Source: an uncultured Oscillatoriales cyanobacterium (lineage in GTDB: Bacteria > Cyanobacteriota > Cyanobacteriia > Cyanobacteriales > Microcoleaceae). Taken from it: a stretch of 48,458 nt of DNA. The stretch is taken from contig CAITND010000112.1 of the NCBI GenBank assembly GCA_903893625.1, positions 1-48,458 of the forward strand, written 5' to 3'. A program made the position numbers and the translations under genes. Below the pieces are notes generated by a model, which did no database searches, was not told the DNA's origin, and worked only from the letters and a program-made list of their open reading frames with translations. Below are positions 17,172-26,173 of this stretch, piece by piece; within the stretch, counting starts at the first letter, position 1; the number at the start of each line of letters is the position of its first letter.

Positions 17172-18114
17172 TTCGACTTTAATTGAGTTAACAGTAGCTC
17201 CCGAAAATTTGCCCCAAGATAAACAAAATCGACGCTTAGATCTGTGGTTATCTCAACAGATTCCTGATTTATCTCGCTCTCGGATTCAAACCTTAATTAG
17301 TCAGGGATGGGTAAAAGTAAATCAACAGGTTTGTACTGCGAAAAAAGTGTCTGTACACGGGGGCGATCGCTTAGAAATTATTCTCCCTCCACCGCAACCT
17401 TTAGAACTGGAAGCGGTAGATATTCCCCTGGATATTTTATATGAAGATGATTGTCTTTTAATCCTCAATAAACCTGCGGGTTTAGTGGTTCATCCCGCAC
17501 CCGGACATCAGAATGATACCTTAGTGAATGCGTTATTAGCCCATTGTGATCACTTAGCAGGAATTGGCGGGGTACAAAGACCAGGAATTGTGCACCGTTT
17601 AGATAAGGATACCACAGGGGCAATTGTGGTGGCTAAAACTGATTTTGCTTTGCAAAGTTTACAAGCACAAATTCAATCTAAAACCGCCCGTCGTCAATAT
17701 TTAGGTGTGGTTTATGGGGTTCCTAAAACCGAATCAGGAACGATTAATCAACCCATCGGTCGTCATCCAATTGATCGCAAAAAAATGGCAATTATTCCGA
17801 TGGAAAAAGGCGGACGGGAAGCGATTACTTATTGGCAAATTCAAGAACGGATAGGGAACTATACGTTAATGTTATTTACCTTAGAAACGGGACGCACTCA
17901 CCAAATTCGCGTGCATAGTGCTTTTATGGGAAATCCGATTGTTGGTGATCCCGAATATAGTCGAGGAAAAGCGATTGGTGTGAATTTACCGGGACAAGCG
18001 CTTCATGCTTGGAAATTAACCTTAAATCATCCGATTTCGGGAGAAACAATTGAAGCGATCGCCCCTATTCCAAATACCCTAAAAACGCTTTTAGAGGTAT
18101 TGCGTCGTCGTTAA
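17161..18114 (+). CDS. RluA/RluD family 23S rRNA pseudouridine synthase
   Basis: 317 residues. The N-terminal S4 RNA-binding domain (about 24-85; LDLWLSQQIPDLSRSRIQTLI) is followed by the catalytic domain with GIVHRLDKDTTG, in which Asp148 is the expected nucleophile, and GRTHQIRVHSAFMGNPIVGD. Length and order match RluD-type enzymes that modify helix 69 of 23S rRNA. The ATG at 17161 overlaps the TolC-like gene by 11 bases, implying translational coupling; ATG 17164 is an alternative. The link with an export operon is probably only positional. Confidence 0.9.
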   Translation: MMNDSTLIELTVAPENLPQDKQNRRLDLWLSQQIPDLSRSRIQTLISQGWVKVNQQVCTAKKVSVHGGDRLEIILPPPQPLELEAVDIPLDILYEDDCLLILNKPAGLVVHPAPGHQNDTLVNALLAHCDHLAGIGGVQRPGIVHRLDKDTTGAIVVAKTDFALQSLQAQIQSKTARRQYLGVVYGVPKTESGTINQPIGRHPIDRKKMAIIPMEKGGREAITYWQIQERIGNYTLMLFTLETGRTHQIRVHSAFMGNPIVGDPEYSRGKAIGVNLPGQALHAWKLTLNHPISGETIEAIAPIPNTLKTLLEVLRRR

Positions 18115-18126
18115 AAAAACCAGGGT

Positions 18127-19218
18127 CTACAAAGGCAAAGTGACTGTAAATATTGTTCCCTTTCCAACTTCACTCTGGACTGTAATTTTACCTTGGTGTA
18201 AATCAACCGCTTGTTTCACAATCGATAATCCTAACCCCGTACCTTTAATATTTCCCACGTTAGAAGCACGTTCAAATTGTTGAAATAGTTTATCTTGATA
18301 ATCCTTGGGTAAACCGATTCCTTCATCTGCCACTTCAAACCAGACAAATTGACCCTCTTGGTGAATTTTTAAGCTGACTGTACCCCCTTCTGGTGAATAT
18401 TTGATCGCATTAGATAACAAATTCATCAAAATATGGCGCAGTAAATGTTGATCTAAATTTCCATCAATAACTTCTTGAGAACTCATGAATACTACCCGAT
18501 GTGCCAGATTAGCAATAGATTTGATTTCTTCGACAATTGATTGACAAAATTCGACAATTTGAGTCGGTTCAGGGCTAAAGATTAGTTTCCCAGATTCAGC
18601 CCGACTTAAGATTAACAACTCTTCTAAAAGATTGTTCATATTTTCAACCGAATTTTGAATCCGATCTAAATGTTTTTGCTTTTTATCTTCTGTCCATTTT
18701 TGACCATAATCTTTTAACATTCCGGCAGACATTTGAATGGCTGTTAAGGGAGTTTTTAAATCATGGGAAGCAATGGACAAAAACCGCGATTTTTCATCGG
18801 TAACTGCTTGCGCGGCTTTCAAAGATTTCTGCATTTGTAATGTGGCTTGATGTTTTTTTAAGGCAATTTTAATGGCGGCATGAACTTCTCGCTCTTTAAA
18901 GGGTTTAAGAATATATCCATAGGATTCAGTTTCTTCGGCTCGTTCTAGGGTTTCATCATCAGCATAAGCAGTAACATAAATAACGGGGATATTAAATTTC
19001 TCTTGAATCCGTTTTGCCGTTTCAATTCCATCTAAATCTCCCTTAATTACAATATCCATTAAGATTAAATCCGGTTGAGTTTCTTCAACTTTTTGTAATG
19101 CCGCCTCACTAGAAGATGCAATCCCAACGACAAGATACTCCAGTTTTTCTAACTTTCTAGCTAATCCTTTAGCAATTAGTAATTCATCTTCCACAATTAA
19201 AATCTTAATTTCTTCCAT
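18127..19218 (-). CDS. Response regulator-histidine kinase hybrid
   Basis: 363 residues. The N-terminal receiver (1-120) has the acidic pair at Glu10-Asp11, phosphoacceptor Asp55 (LILMDIV), Thr83 and Lys105 (LKPF). A helical linker precedes a HisKA domain with His152 (SIASHDLKTPLTAI) and an HATPase domain (NLLSNAIKYSP, ADEGIGLPKD, GTGLGLSI). Receiver-first kinases receive phosphate from an upstream kinase and pass the signal on. Its gene follows the giant sensor kinase gene on the same strand, 275 bases on, making that kinase the likely donor. No output DNA-binding domain, so a further receiver is needed. Confidence 0.9.
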   Translation of the reverse strand: MEEIKILIVEDELLIAKGLARKLEKLEYLVVGIASSSEAALQKVEETQPDLILMDIVIKGDLDGIETAKRIQEKFNIPVIYVTAYADDETLERAEETESYGYILKPFKEREVHAAIKIALKKHQATLQMQKSLKAAQAVTDEKSRFLSIASHDLKTPLTAIQMSAGMLKDYGQKWTEDKKQKHLDRIQNSVENMNNLLEELLILSRAESGKLIFSPEPTQIVEFCQSIVEEIKSIANLAHRVVFMSSQEVIDGNLDQHLLRHILMNLLSNAIKYSPEGGTVSLKIHQEGQFVWFEVADEGIGLPKDYQDKLFQQFERASNVGNIKGTGLGLSIVKQAVDLHQGKITVQSEVGKGTIFTVTLPL

Positions 19219-19312
19219 TTTTCCCTCATTTTCCTATTGAAAAGGTCAAAAAGTTACCTGGATTTTTTACTGCTGTACAAGAGTCAATTCTAATAACTAT
19301 ATTAACATCTGA

Positions 19313-19345
19313 TGGTTGACTGTTGACTGTTGACTGTTGACTATT
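19313..19345. repeat. Heptamer tandem repeat (TTGACTG)
   Basis: Four or more tandem copies of TTGACTG in the space between the two kinase genes, followed by a degenerate copy of the GCGCCAT-palindrome (19359-19378). Confidence 0.8.
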
Positions 19346-19381
19346 GGCTTGTGCAGAAGCGCCATAGCACGTCTCTACTGA

Positions 19382-19495
19382 CTCTCCCCTGCTCCTCCTT
19401 CTCCCCCTGCTCCTCCTTCTCCCCCTGCTCCTCTTCTCCCCCTGCTCCCCCTGCTCCTCTTCTCCTCTTCTCCCCCGGCTCCCCCGGCTCCTCTT
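19382..19495. repeat. Pyrimidine-rich tandem repeat (CTCCCCCTGCTCCT-like)
   Basis: About 114 bases made almost only of C and T, with scattered G, in repeating CTCCTTCTCCCCCTG units. On the minus strand it is a purine tract just after the stop codon of the giant kinase gene, between the two cotranscribed kinase genes. Strand asymmetry of this sort can form triplex or G-rich RNA structures; any regulatory effect is speculation. Confidence 0.85.
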
Positions 19496-22400
19496 ACAAC
19501 CGATGTCGATATTGAAGTTCTGAAAAGCTAACGGTAAATACAGTTCCATTTTCTCGGTCTAGGGTGATGGTTCCTTCTAGTTGTTCAGTGAGAGTGCAGA
19601 CTAATTCCATTCCCAAGGATTCAACATTTCTAAAGTCTACTCCTTCGGGAAAACCGATGCCGTTATCTCGAACGGTGACAATAATTTTATCTTCCTCGTC
19701 TTGGTGAAGTCCCAGATAAACAATCCCCTCTCTAGGATTAGGAAAGGCGTGTTTTAAGGTATTAGACACCAATTCATTCACAATTAAACCGCAGGGTTGA
19801 GCCGTTTCAATATTTAAGCCGACGGGTTCAATATCCAATTCAAACTGAACTCGACCATCTTGGATATTATAAGATTCAAATAAATTATCAATTAAATCTT
19901 CTAAATAATCTCCAAAATTAATTTTTTCCAAATTCGTTGAACGATAGAGTTTTTCATGAATCAAAGCCATTGAATAGATCCGATTTCGGCTATCTTCCAA
20001 AACCTTAATTAATCCGGGTTCCTGAACATAATCAGACTGAAACTCCAAAAGATTAGAAACCACTAGCAAATTATTTTTGACGCGGTGGTGAATTTCTTTG
20101 AGTAAAACTTCTTTTTCTCGTAACGATGTCACGAGAGTATCTTCTCCCTTTTTACGTTCAGTAATATCTCGATACATCCACAAATGCCCTTGGGAGGTTC
20201 CTTGAATCATAATCGGAACGTAATCTCGTTCAAAAGTCCGGCCATCTACCAAAGAGAGTTCTTCATTAGCGACAACTCTCTTTCTTCGCATCACCTCTTG
20301 ATTTCTAATAATAAATTGTGTGGGATCAGTAAATATATCTTGATATTCAAAGGCAAATGTTGATCCATCCATATCTATGAGTTTATCGGGAGATTGTTGG
20401 ATATTAAATAAATCACAAAAGGCTTGATTAATTAATACAATTTTGTGAAATTCATTCTGGACTAAAACCCCTAACTGTAAATTCTCAATCAATGTACTTA
20501 ATCGATAAGTTGTCGCCCACAACTGCTCTTCAATTCTTTTTCGTTCTGTAATATCAATACCAATAAAAATTGCAGCTTGATCTTGATTATATTTTTGAGC
20601 AACTAATAAATAATAGCGAGTTATATCTTGAATTTTCGCTTCTAGGGTAACTTCACTGGTTTTGAGATCGGGTTCACGCATGAATTGTTCCATAAATTCG
20701 GCAAATTCATGACTCCCCTGAAGAAATCCAATTTCTTGACCTACAAAGTCTTCTGTTTTTAAATTATAAGTATTGGCTAGATGTCGGTTAACTCCTAAAT
20801 AATGTAAATCCGAACTAATCCAAGACACAAACCCTGGAACAGCATCTAATACAGCTTGTAATTGTTCATTGGTGGCTTTGAGACGTTCTTCTGCTTGTTT
20901 GCGATCGCTAATATCAATCCAATATCCAACCACTTCTAAAGGATTTCTTTGGGAATCTCGAATTAATTTTGCTTGATCATAAATCCAATGGTAAGTTCCA
21001 TCTTGATGTTGAAAACGATATTCATAACTACAGTATCCTTGCTCAAATAAAGGAGATAATTCTTGATTTGTAATTCTGCCGATATCCTCTGGATGAATAT
21101 GATTTAACCAAAATCCCGGTTGAGTAAATTCTGAAACATTGTATCCTAATAGAGTTTTAATATTATCACTAATAAAAGTGAATTGATAGTCGCCTCCGGG
21201 TTGAGCATCGTAAATAATTCCTGGGCTAGAAGACAGTAAATATTTTAATCGTTCTTGACTCACTAATAAAGCTTGTTGAGCTAGAGATCTTTCTTTTAAT
21301 TCTGTTTGTAATTGTTCATAAAGTTCAGATTGTTGAATCGCAATGGCGAGTTGACTGGTAATTTGTTCCAGTAGGGAAATTTCCCATTCTTCCCATTGTC
21401 GAGGTTGACTGCATTGATGGGCAATTAATAAACCCCATAAGGTTTCATTTTCAATAATAGGAACTGCGACTTTGGCTTGAACTTGAAATTGAGTTAAAAA
21501 TTCAACTAAACAAGGTAAAAGTTTCTGATCATTAATATTAGCAATCGAGGCAATTTTGCCTTGAATATAGAGGTGATGACATTCTGAGGGAAAGATTTCT
21601 TCAGAAAAAGTTTGTTCTAAAAGGGAACACCACTCAGGATTAACGGCTTCAGCAATAACACTCCCGGTGTGATCGGAATAAATTCGATACACTAATACTC
21701 GATCAGCTTTCAAAAATTGTTTAACTTCCGTCACCATTGTTGATAAAATAGATTTGAGATCCAAAGATTCTCGAATTCGTTGGGTAATCGTGGCAATTAA
21801 TCGTTCTCGGATGACTTGCTGACCTAAACGTTCCTCGGCTAATTTACTTTCAGTAATATCATTTTGAATTTCTAAATAATGGGTGAGATTTCCCGCCTCA
21901 TCGTAAATTTGAGAAATATTTAATTTATTCCAGAACAAAGTGCCATCTTTGCGATAATTTCTTAAGACAACATTGCAGTTTTTATTTTGTTTTAAAGCTT
22001 TTTTAATTTGTTTTAGTTCCGCTTGTTGATGATCCTCACCTTGAAGAAAACGGCTATTTTTGCCAATGGCTTCTTCGGCAGAATATCCAGTCACTTTTTC
22101 AAAAGCCGGGTTGACAAAAACAATCGGATAATCCGGTTGTCGAGCATCAGCAATGACAATGCCATTACTACTATAGGCGATCGCCCGTTCACTGAGTCGT
22201 AATTGTTCTTCCACCCGTTTACGTTCTGTAATATCGCGGGAGATAGCAACAATTTCTTGAATGTTTCCCGTGGCATCTCGCACCATTTTTTGAGTCGTTT
22301 CAAACCACACATATTCTTGATTTTTATTCAAAATTCGATAAACAATCGTGTTAATATCAGCCGTTTTAACAATAGTTTGATCAGGAGGATTAATTTTAGC

Positions 22401-25397
22401 TAAATCTTCAGGATGGAACAATTCATAAGCCGAACGTCCCACTAACTCCTCTGGTTCATAACCTAACAATGAACGGGAGGCTGGAGAAGCATAAAGATAA
22501 ACGCCTAGAGGCGTATGTCGGCTAATTAAGTCCGTTGAATGATCAGCCATTAAACGATAAAGCTGTTCACTCTTGCGGATCACTTCTTCGGCTTGTTTTC
22601 GTTCAATTGCCGTTGCCAGAATATTCGCCACACTTTGCAAATAATTTACATCATCTTCGCTAAACAGTTGCATTTTTTTGCCATAAATTTCTACCTGTCC
22701 TAAATGATGATAATTTTGTCCCAAAATTGGAATATAAATTCCTTGATTTAAAAAATTAAAGTTGCCATAATGAAGCTCTGTTAGCTCTAAATTCTGCCCA
22801 AATTTGCAGCTACTGGGGGAGAAATTAGATTTTAAATTGTCCTGAGTGCTGGAAACTTGACTGTTCATTAAGGGTCTTAAAAACAGGGGTTCATGACTCA
22901 GGAGGATATAATTTTGAGAAGGTTCATCCCAAACTGATAAGGTGAGAAAACCGTTCTCCAAATTATATTCTAAAACTTTGCAATATTCAACGTTTAAATC
23001 TTGGGATACCTGAAATACAATTTCATTAATTAGGGCGGTTAAATTGGTTTCTGATAAAGCTTTTTGACCTAATTCGGCAATAATCGCTTGTTGATAGGCT
23101 TTATATTCTAGTTGAGATTCAATTTTCTGTAATTCTATAACTTGGCGGTGCAGTTTTTCATTCATGAAACTCAGTTCCGTTGTCCGGTCAGCGACTCGAA
23201 CTTCTAACTCTTCATTGAGGGTTTTTAACTCAGCTTCGGCTTGTTTTTGAGCACTAATATCCGTAATCGTTCCCACATAACCAATGATTTCACCTTGATC
23301 ATTCAATTCCCCAACGGCTTGACCAAAAACCCAGGTAATTTGACCATCTTGGCGCTGAAACCGATATTCAGAACAAAACTGAATTTTTTGTGGAGACGCG
23401 CCATGGGGCGTCTCTACATGGGGTCTCTGTAGCCGATGCCATTCTTCCGCCACACTTTGTTGATCTTCAGGATGAATCGCCTGCGCCCAACCCTTTCCTA
23501 ATGCTTCTTCCGGGGTCAGTCCTGCAATTTCACACCAACGTTGATTGATATACAAACAATTACCCTCAATATCGCAGTGAAAAATCCCCACAGGAGAAAC
23601 TTCTGCTAGAGTTGCATAGCGTTTTTCACTCTTACGCAATGCGGCTTCTGTCTGTTTGTTTTCAGTTACATTCCTCGCCACTGCATAATATTGGGTTTCA
23701 TCAAAGGGCATTGCTGTCCACGATAACCACCGATAGGAACCATTTTTACATTGATAGCGATTTTCAAAATTGTGGCTGGGAATTCCTAACGATAAATTTT
23801 CTAATTCCAGCCGGGTAGAATCCAAATCATCGGGATGAATTAACGTTAAGAAAGATTGTTCTAAAAGTTCATTTTCATTGTATCCTAATAGACTCACCAT
23901 TCGCGGATTAACTCGTTTAAAATATCCTTGGGTACTGGCAATACAAAAGATATCTAAGGACAGATTAAAAAATCGGTTTAATTCATCTTCAGCCTGTTGT
24001 CGTTCTACACCAGAAGCAATAATATTCGCACTCGCTTGTAAAAAATTAATTTCATCGGGGCTAAAGGTTCGTTCATGTTCAGAATGAATTCCTAACACCC
24101 CAAAAGGCTTTTCTTTTCCAGCAATTAAAACGGTAACACCACTGACAATATTATGATTATAAAAAAAGGCACAACCACTAAAGCGGGTTTCGACTCGTAA
24201 ATCTTCAACAATGACAGGTTCTTGTCGGAATAATGTATAACCCGGTTGGGATTGGCAGCCATTGCCAACGGTGACTCGCCCCACTGAACCAGAACGCCAA
24301 CCTAATCCCGCCGTTAACAAAAATGTGGCTTCGTTGGGGAGTAATTCCCAAATTTGAACATATTTGATCCCTAATGTCTGTCCAATCAGGGTAACAACCT
24401 GTTGCAACAGCGCATCTAAGTTAGTTTGGGAGAGGGCATATTGACCTAATTCTGCAATTACCTGTTGTTGTCGGGCGCGACGCTTCAGTTCCTGTTGGGC
24501 TGTTTGACGAATAGTAACATCCTGTATCAGAGACAAGAGAGAGACAACTTGCCCATCTTTATCATTTAAAACAGAATTATACCATTCACAATAGACCAAG
24601 ACTCCCTGTTTTGTATAGTTCCGGTTGCAACAGGTATTCCGGCTTTCCTGACCGTTAAGCAACCGCGACGCGATCGCATTTACCTGTTCTAAATCCTCTG
24701 GATGTACGAATTGCCACTGATTCCAGTGAAGATTTAGTAGTTCTTCAGCCTTCCAACCAAAGATTTTTTCGGCTTGGGGCGACCATCGTTTGACTCGGAA
24801 TTGTTCATCCCACTCAATCACAGCCAAAGGAGAATTTTCGACATGAAACGTTAACTGTTGGTGGGCTTTTTGTAATTCTGCTTCTGTGTGTTGTTGTTCT
24901 ATCGGGTTTCCGGTTTCCGGTGTTGGGTGTTGGCTGGGGGCAATGGGTCGTAATTCTAGCAGGCGTTGTTGTACCCGTTCTTCAATAATCTGATTCTGAC
25001 GCAGGGTTTCCTCGGTAATCACGCCCTGCAATTGTCCTTCGTCATCCACAACAGGTAAATGGCGAATCTTTTGTTCCCGCAACAAGGAAATAGTGGTATA
25101 TATATCTCGATATTCCTGTTGTTTTAAGGTTACGACCTGGCTTGTCATCACATCTTGAATCTGCTTTTTCTCCAGGGTTTCGCCAGAACTGATCAAGTTG
25201 ACCAGATCTCGTTCGGTGAAAATCCCCACTAACTGCTCCCGCCGTTGCACCACCACATAGCCCACCGGATGGTGGGGGTGATCATTCATCTGCTTCAGCA
25301 CCTCTAACACAGACATCTCCGGGGTGACGATCAGAGGTGAACGATCCAAAAGTTGATCCAGTGTTGGGATGTAGGAGGGTAAAGTATTGAGTTCCAT
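19494..25397 (-). CDS. Giant CBS/PAS/GAF sensor histidine kinase
   Basis: 1967 residues, cytoplasmic by appearance (no membrane helices). Approximate order: two CBS domains (10-135), PAS (185-300), GAF (305-465), PAS (469-590), PAS (590-730), coiled coil, GAF (770-935), PAS (940-1065), PAS (1066-1190, with a LOV-like GKNSRFLQG motif), GAF (1199-1360), PAS (1379-1500), PAS (1504-1620), PAS (1626-1750), HisKA_2 (about 1765-1840, LLKEIHHRVKNNLLVV) and HATPase (NELVSNTLKHAFP, DNGIGFPEG). The LOV-like PAS has RFLQ where a photoactive LOV has a Cys (NCRFLQ); here it is NSRFLQ, so flavin photochemistry is unlikely. None of the GAFs was identified as a bilin binder. A dispersed palindrome adds about 14 residues near 664. 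Confidence 0.9.
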   Translation of the reverse strand: MELNTLPSYIPTLDQLLDRSPLIVTPEMSVLEVLKQMNDHPHHPVGYVVVQRREQLVGIFTERDLVNLISSGETLEKKQIQDVMTSQVVTLKQQEYRDIYTTISLLREQKIRHLPVVDDEGQLQGVITEETLRQNQIIEERVQQRLLELRPIAPSQHPTPETGNPIEQQHTEAELQKAHQQLTFHVENSPLAVIEWDEQFRVKRWSPQAEKIFGWKAEELLNLHWNQWQFVHPEDLEQVNAIASRLLNGQESRNTCCNRNYTKQGVLVYCEWYNSVLNDKDGQVVSLLSLIQDVTIRQTAQQELKRRARQQQVIAELGQYALSQTNLDALLQQVVTLIGQTLGIKYVQIWELLPNEATFLLTAGLGWRSGSVGRVTVGNGCQSQPGYTLFRQEPVIVEDLRVETRFSGCAFFYNHNIVSGVTVLIAGKEKPFGVLGIHSEHERTFSPDEINFLQASANIIASGVERQQAEDELNRFFNLSLDIFCIASTQGYFKRVNPRMVSLLGYNENELLEQSFLTLIHPDDLDSTRLELENLSLGIPSHNFENRYQCKNGSYRWLSWTAMPFDETQYYAVARNVTENKQTEAALRKSEKRYATLAEVSPVGIFHCDIEGNCLYINQRWCEIAGLTPEEALGKGWAQAIHPEDQQSVAEEWHRLQRPHVETPHGASPQKIQFCSEYRFQRQDGQITWVFGQAVGELNDQGEIIGYVGTITDISAQKQAEAELKTLNEELEVRVADRTTELSFMNEKLHRQVIELQKIESQLEYKAYQQAIIAELGQKALSETNLTALINEIVFQVSQDLNVEYCKVLEYNLENGFLTLSVWDEPSQNYILLSHEPLFLRPLMNSQVSSTQDNLKSNFSPSSCKFGQNLELTELHYGNFNFLNQGIYIPILGQNYHHLGQVEIYGKKMQLFSEDDVNYLQSVANILATAIERKQAEEVIRKSEQLYRLMADHSTDLISRHTPLGVYLYASPASRSLLGYEPEELVGRSAYELFHPEDLAKINPPDQTIVKTADINTIVYRILNKNQEYVWFETTQKMVRDATGNIQEIVAISRDITERKRVEEQLRLSERAIAYSSNGIVIADARQPDYPIVFVNPAFEKVTGYSAEEAIGKNSRFLQGEDHQQAELKQIKKALKQNKNCNVVLRNYRKDGTLFWNKLNISQIYDEAGNLTHYLEIQNDITESKLAEERLGQQVIRERLIATITQRIRESLDLKSILSTMVTEVKQFLKADRVLVYRIYSDHTGSVIAEAVNPEWCSLLEQTFSEEIFPSECHHLYIQGKIASIANINDQKLLPCLVEFLTQFQVQAKVAVPIIENETLWGLLIAHQCSQPRQWEEWEISLLEQITSQLAIAIQQSELYEQLQTELKERSLAQQALLVSQERLKYLLSSSPGIIYDAQPGGDYQFTFISDNIKTLLGYNVSEFTQPGFWLNHIHPEDIGRITNQELSPLFEQGYCSYEYRFQHQDGTYHWIYDQAKLIRDSQRNPLEVVGYWIDISDRKQAEERLKATNEQLQAVLDAVPGFVSWISSDLHYLGVNRHLANTYNLKTEDFVGQEIGFLQGSHEFAEFMEQFMREPDLKTSEVTLEAKIQDITRYYLLVAQKYNQDQAAIFIGIDITERKRIEEQLWATTYRLSTLIENLQLGVLVQNEFHKIVLINQAFCDLFNIQQSPDKLIDMDGSTFAFEYQDIFTDPTQFIIRNQEVMRRKRVVANEELSLVDGRTFERDYVPIMIQGTSQGHLWMYRDITERKKGEDTLVTSLREKEVLLKEIHHRVKNNLLVVSNLLEFQSDYVQEPGLIKVLEDSRNRIYSMALIHEKLYRSTNLEKINFGDYLEDLIDNLFESYNIQDGRVQFELDIEPVGLNIETAQPCGLIVNELVSNTLKHAFPNPREGIVYLGLHQDEEDKIIVTVRDNGIGFPEGVDFRNVESLGMELVCTLTEQLEGTITLDRENGTVFTVSFSELQYRHRL
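23380..23430. repeat. Dispersed palindrome inserted in frame in the sensor kinase gene
   Basis: GAGACGC (23393-23399) and GCGTCTC (23408-23414) flank GCCATGGG, the same core as the 46-bp palindrome at 8464. It encodes RPHVETPHGASPQKI in a PAS loop; the equivalent loop in another PAS of the same protein (about 1450-1465) lacks it. The reading frame is kept. Confidence 0.7.
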
Positions 25398-25429
25398 ATA
25401 TATACAACAATAATTTTTTTCTCAAAAGA

Positions 25430-25954
25430 TTAGAGAATATTTAATTTTCCAGCTTGCCAACGATGAATTAACCATAAACTCCCCCAATAACTGATCATTG
25501 CACAAAGGATTCCAACAGTAAATGATCCGACAAATAAAGCGATCATCAAATCCGTGCCTAAACTGAGAAAATTATCAAAGGATAATGACTGTTCTTCTTC
25601 TAATGAAAGTGTGGGAAAACCCAACAACCATTGACCAATACGAAAATTAAACCAATAAATTGGAATAGCTGTGATCGGGTTGCTAATCCAAGTTCCAACT
25701 GCGGCCAATAATTTATGTCCCCGGAGTAGCGTCGCTAAAGCAACCCCTAAAATAATTTGCAGACCAAACAACGGAAACCAGCCTGTAAACACCCCGACAG
25801 CTAAACCTCTGGCTAAATATTCTGGTTTACCTTGGCGGTGGATAAAACGACGATAAAAATACTTCCGCCACTGACGCCACAACCTCTGAAGGGATTTAGG
25901 TCGAGATGCAGCGATTGTTTTTCGTTGTCGATGCAACTCCATCAATCGGAGCAT
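25430..25954 (-). CDS. DUF2062 membrane protein
   Basis: 174 residues. A basic N-terminal helix precedes the DUF2062 core: RGLAVGVFTGWFPLFGLQIIL and LLAAVGTWISNPITAIPIYWFNFRIG, with about three membrane helices (50-75, 85-105, 138-165). The family is common but has no established biochemical role. The gene ends 32 bases before the start of the giant kinase, so the two are probably cotranscribed. ATG 25954 is used; ATG 25942 (MELHRQ) is an alternative. Confidence 0.8.
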   Translation of the reverse strand: MLRLMELHRQRKTIAASRPKSLQRLWRQWRKYFYRRFIHRQGKPEYLARGLAVGVFTGWFPLFGLQIILGVALATLLRGHKLLAAVGTWISNPITAIPIYWFNFRIGQWLLGFPTLSLEEEQSLSFDNFLSLGTDLMIALFVGSFTVGILCAMISYWGSLWLIHRWQAGKLNIL

Positions 25955-26018
25955 CGCATTTACCTCCTAGTTCTTTACTGATCATTTTAGAGGTTTTTTC
26001 CAAAACTCTATGTTTACA

Positions 26019-26144
26019 TATAGCAATCCTAAATGATTTGTGATTCAATACTGTAGGGGCTGGGTCTCCCAACCCTATTTGCACCTGGGTTTGGAGACAT
26101 CACCCCTACAATAAAATATTACAACCCCTACACGGATTGCTATA
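26019..26144. mobile_element. MITE-like element, copy 1 (126 bp)
   Basis: Terminal inverted repeats TATAGCAATCC (26019-26029) and GGATTGCTATA (26134-26144) bound a non-coding core with GTAGGGG, TGGGTCTCC, GGGTTTGGAG and ATCACCCCTACAATAAAAT. The whole unit recurs at 37931-38057. Termini start TATAG; no clear target duplication beyond a possible TA. It sits between the adenylate cyclase and DUF2062 genes. Confidence 0.8.
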
Positions 26145-26173
26145 GTTTGGCGCAGTAAGTAGGGAAGAACCAT

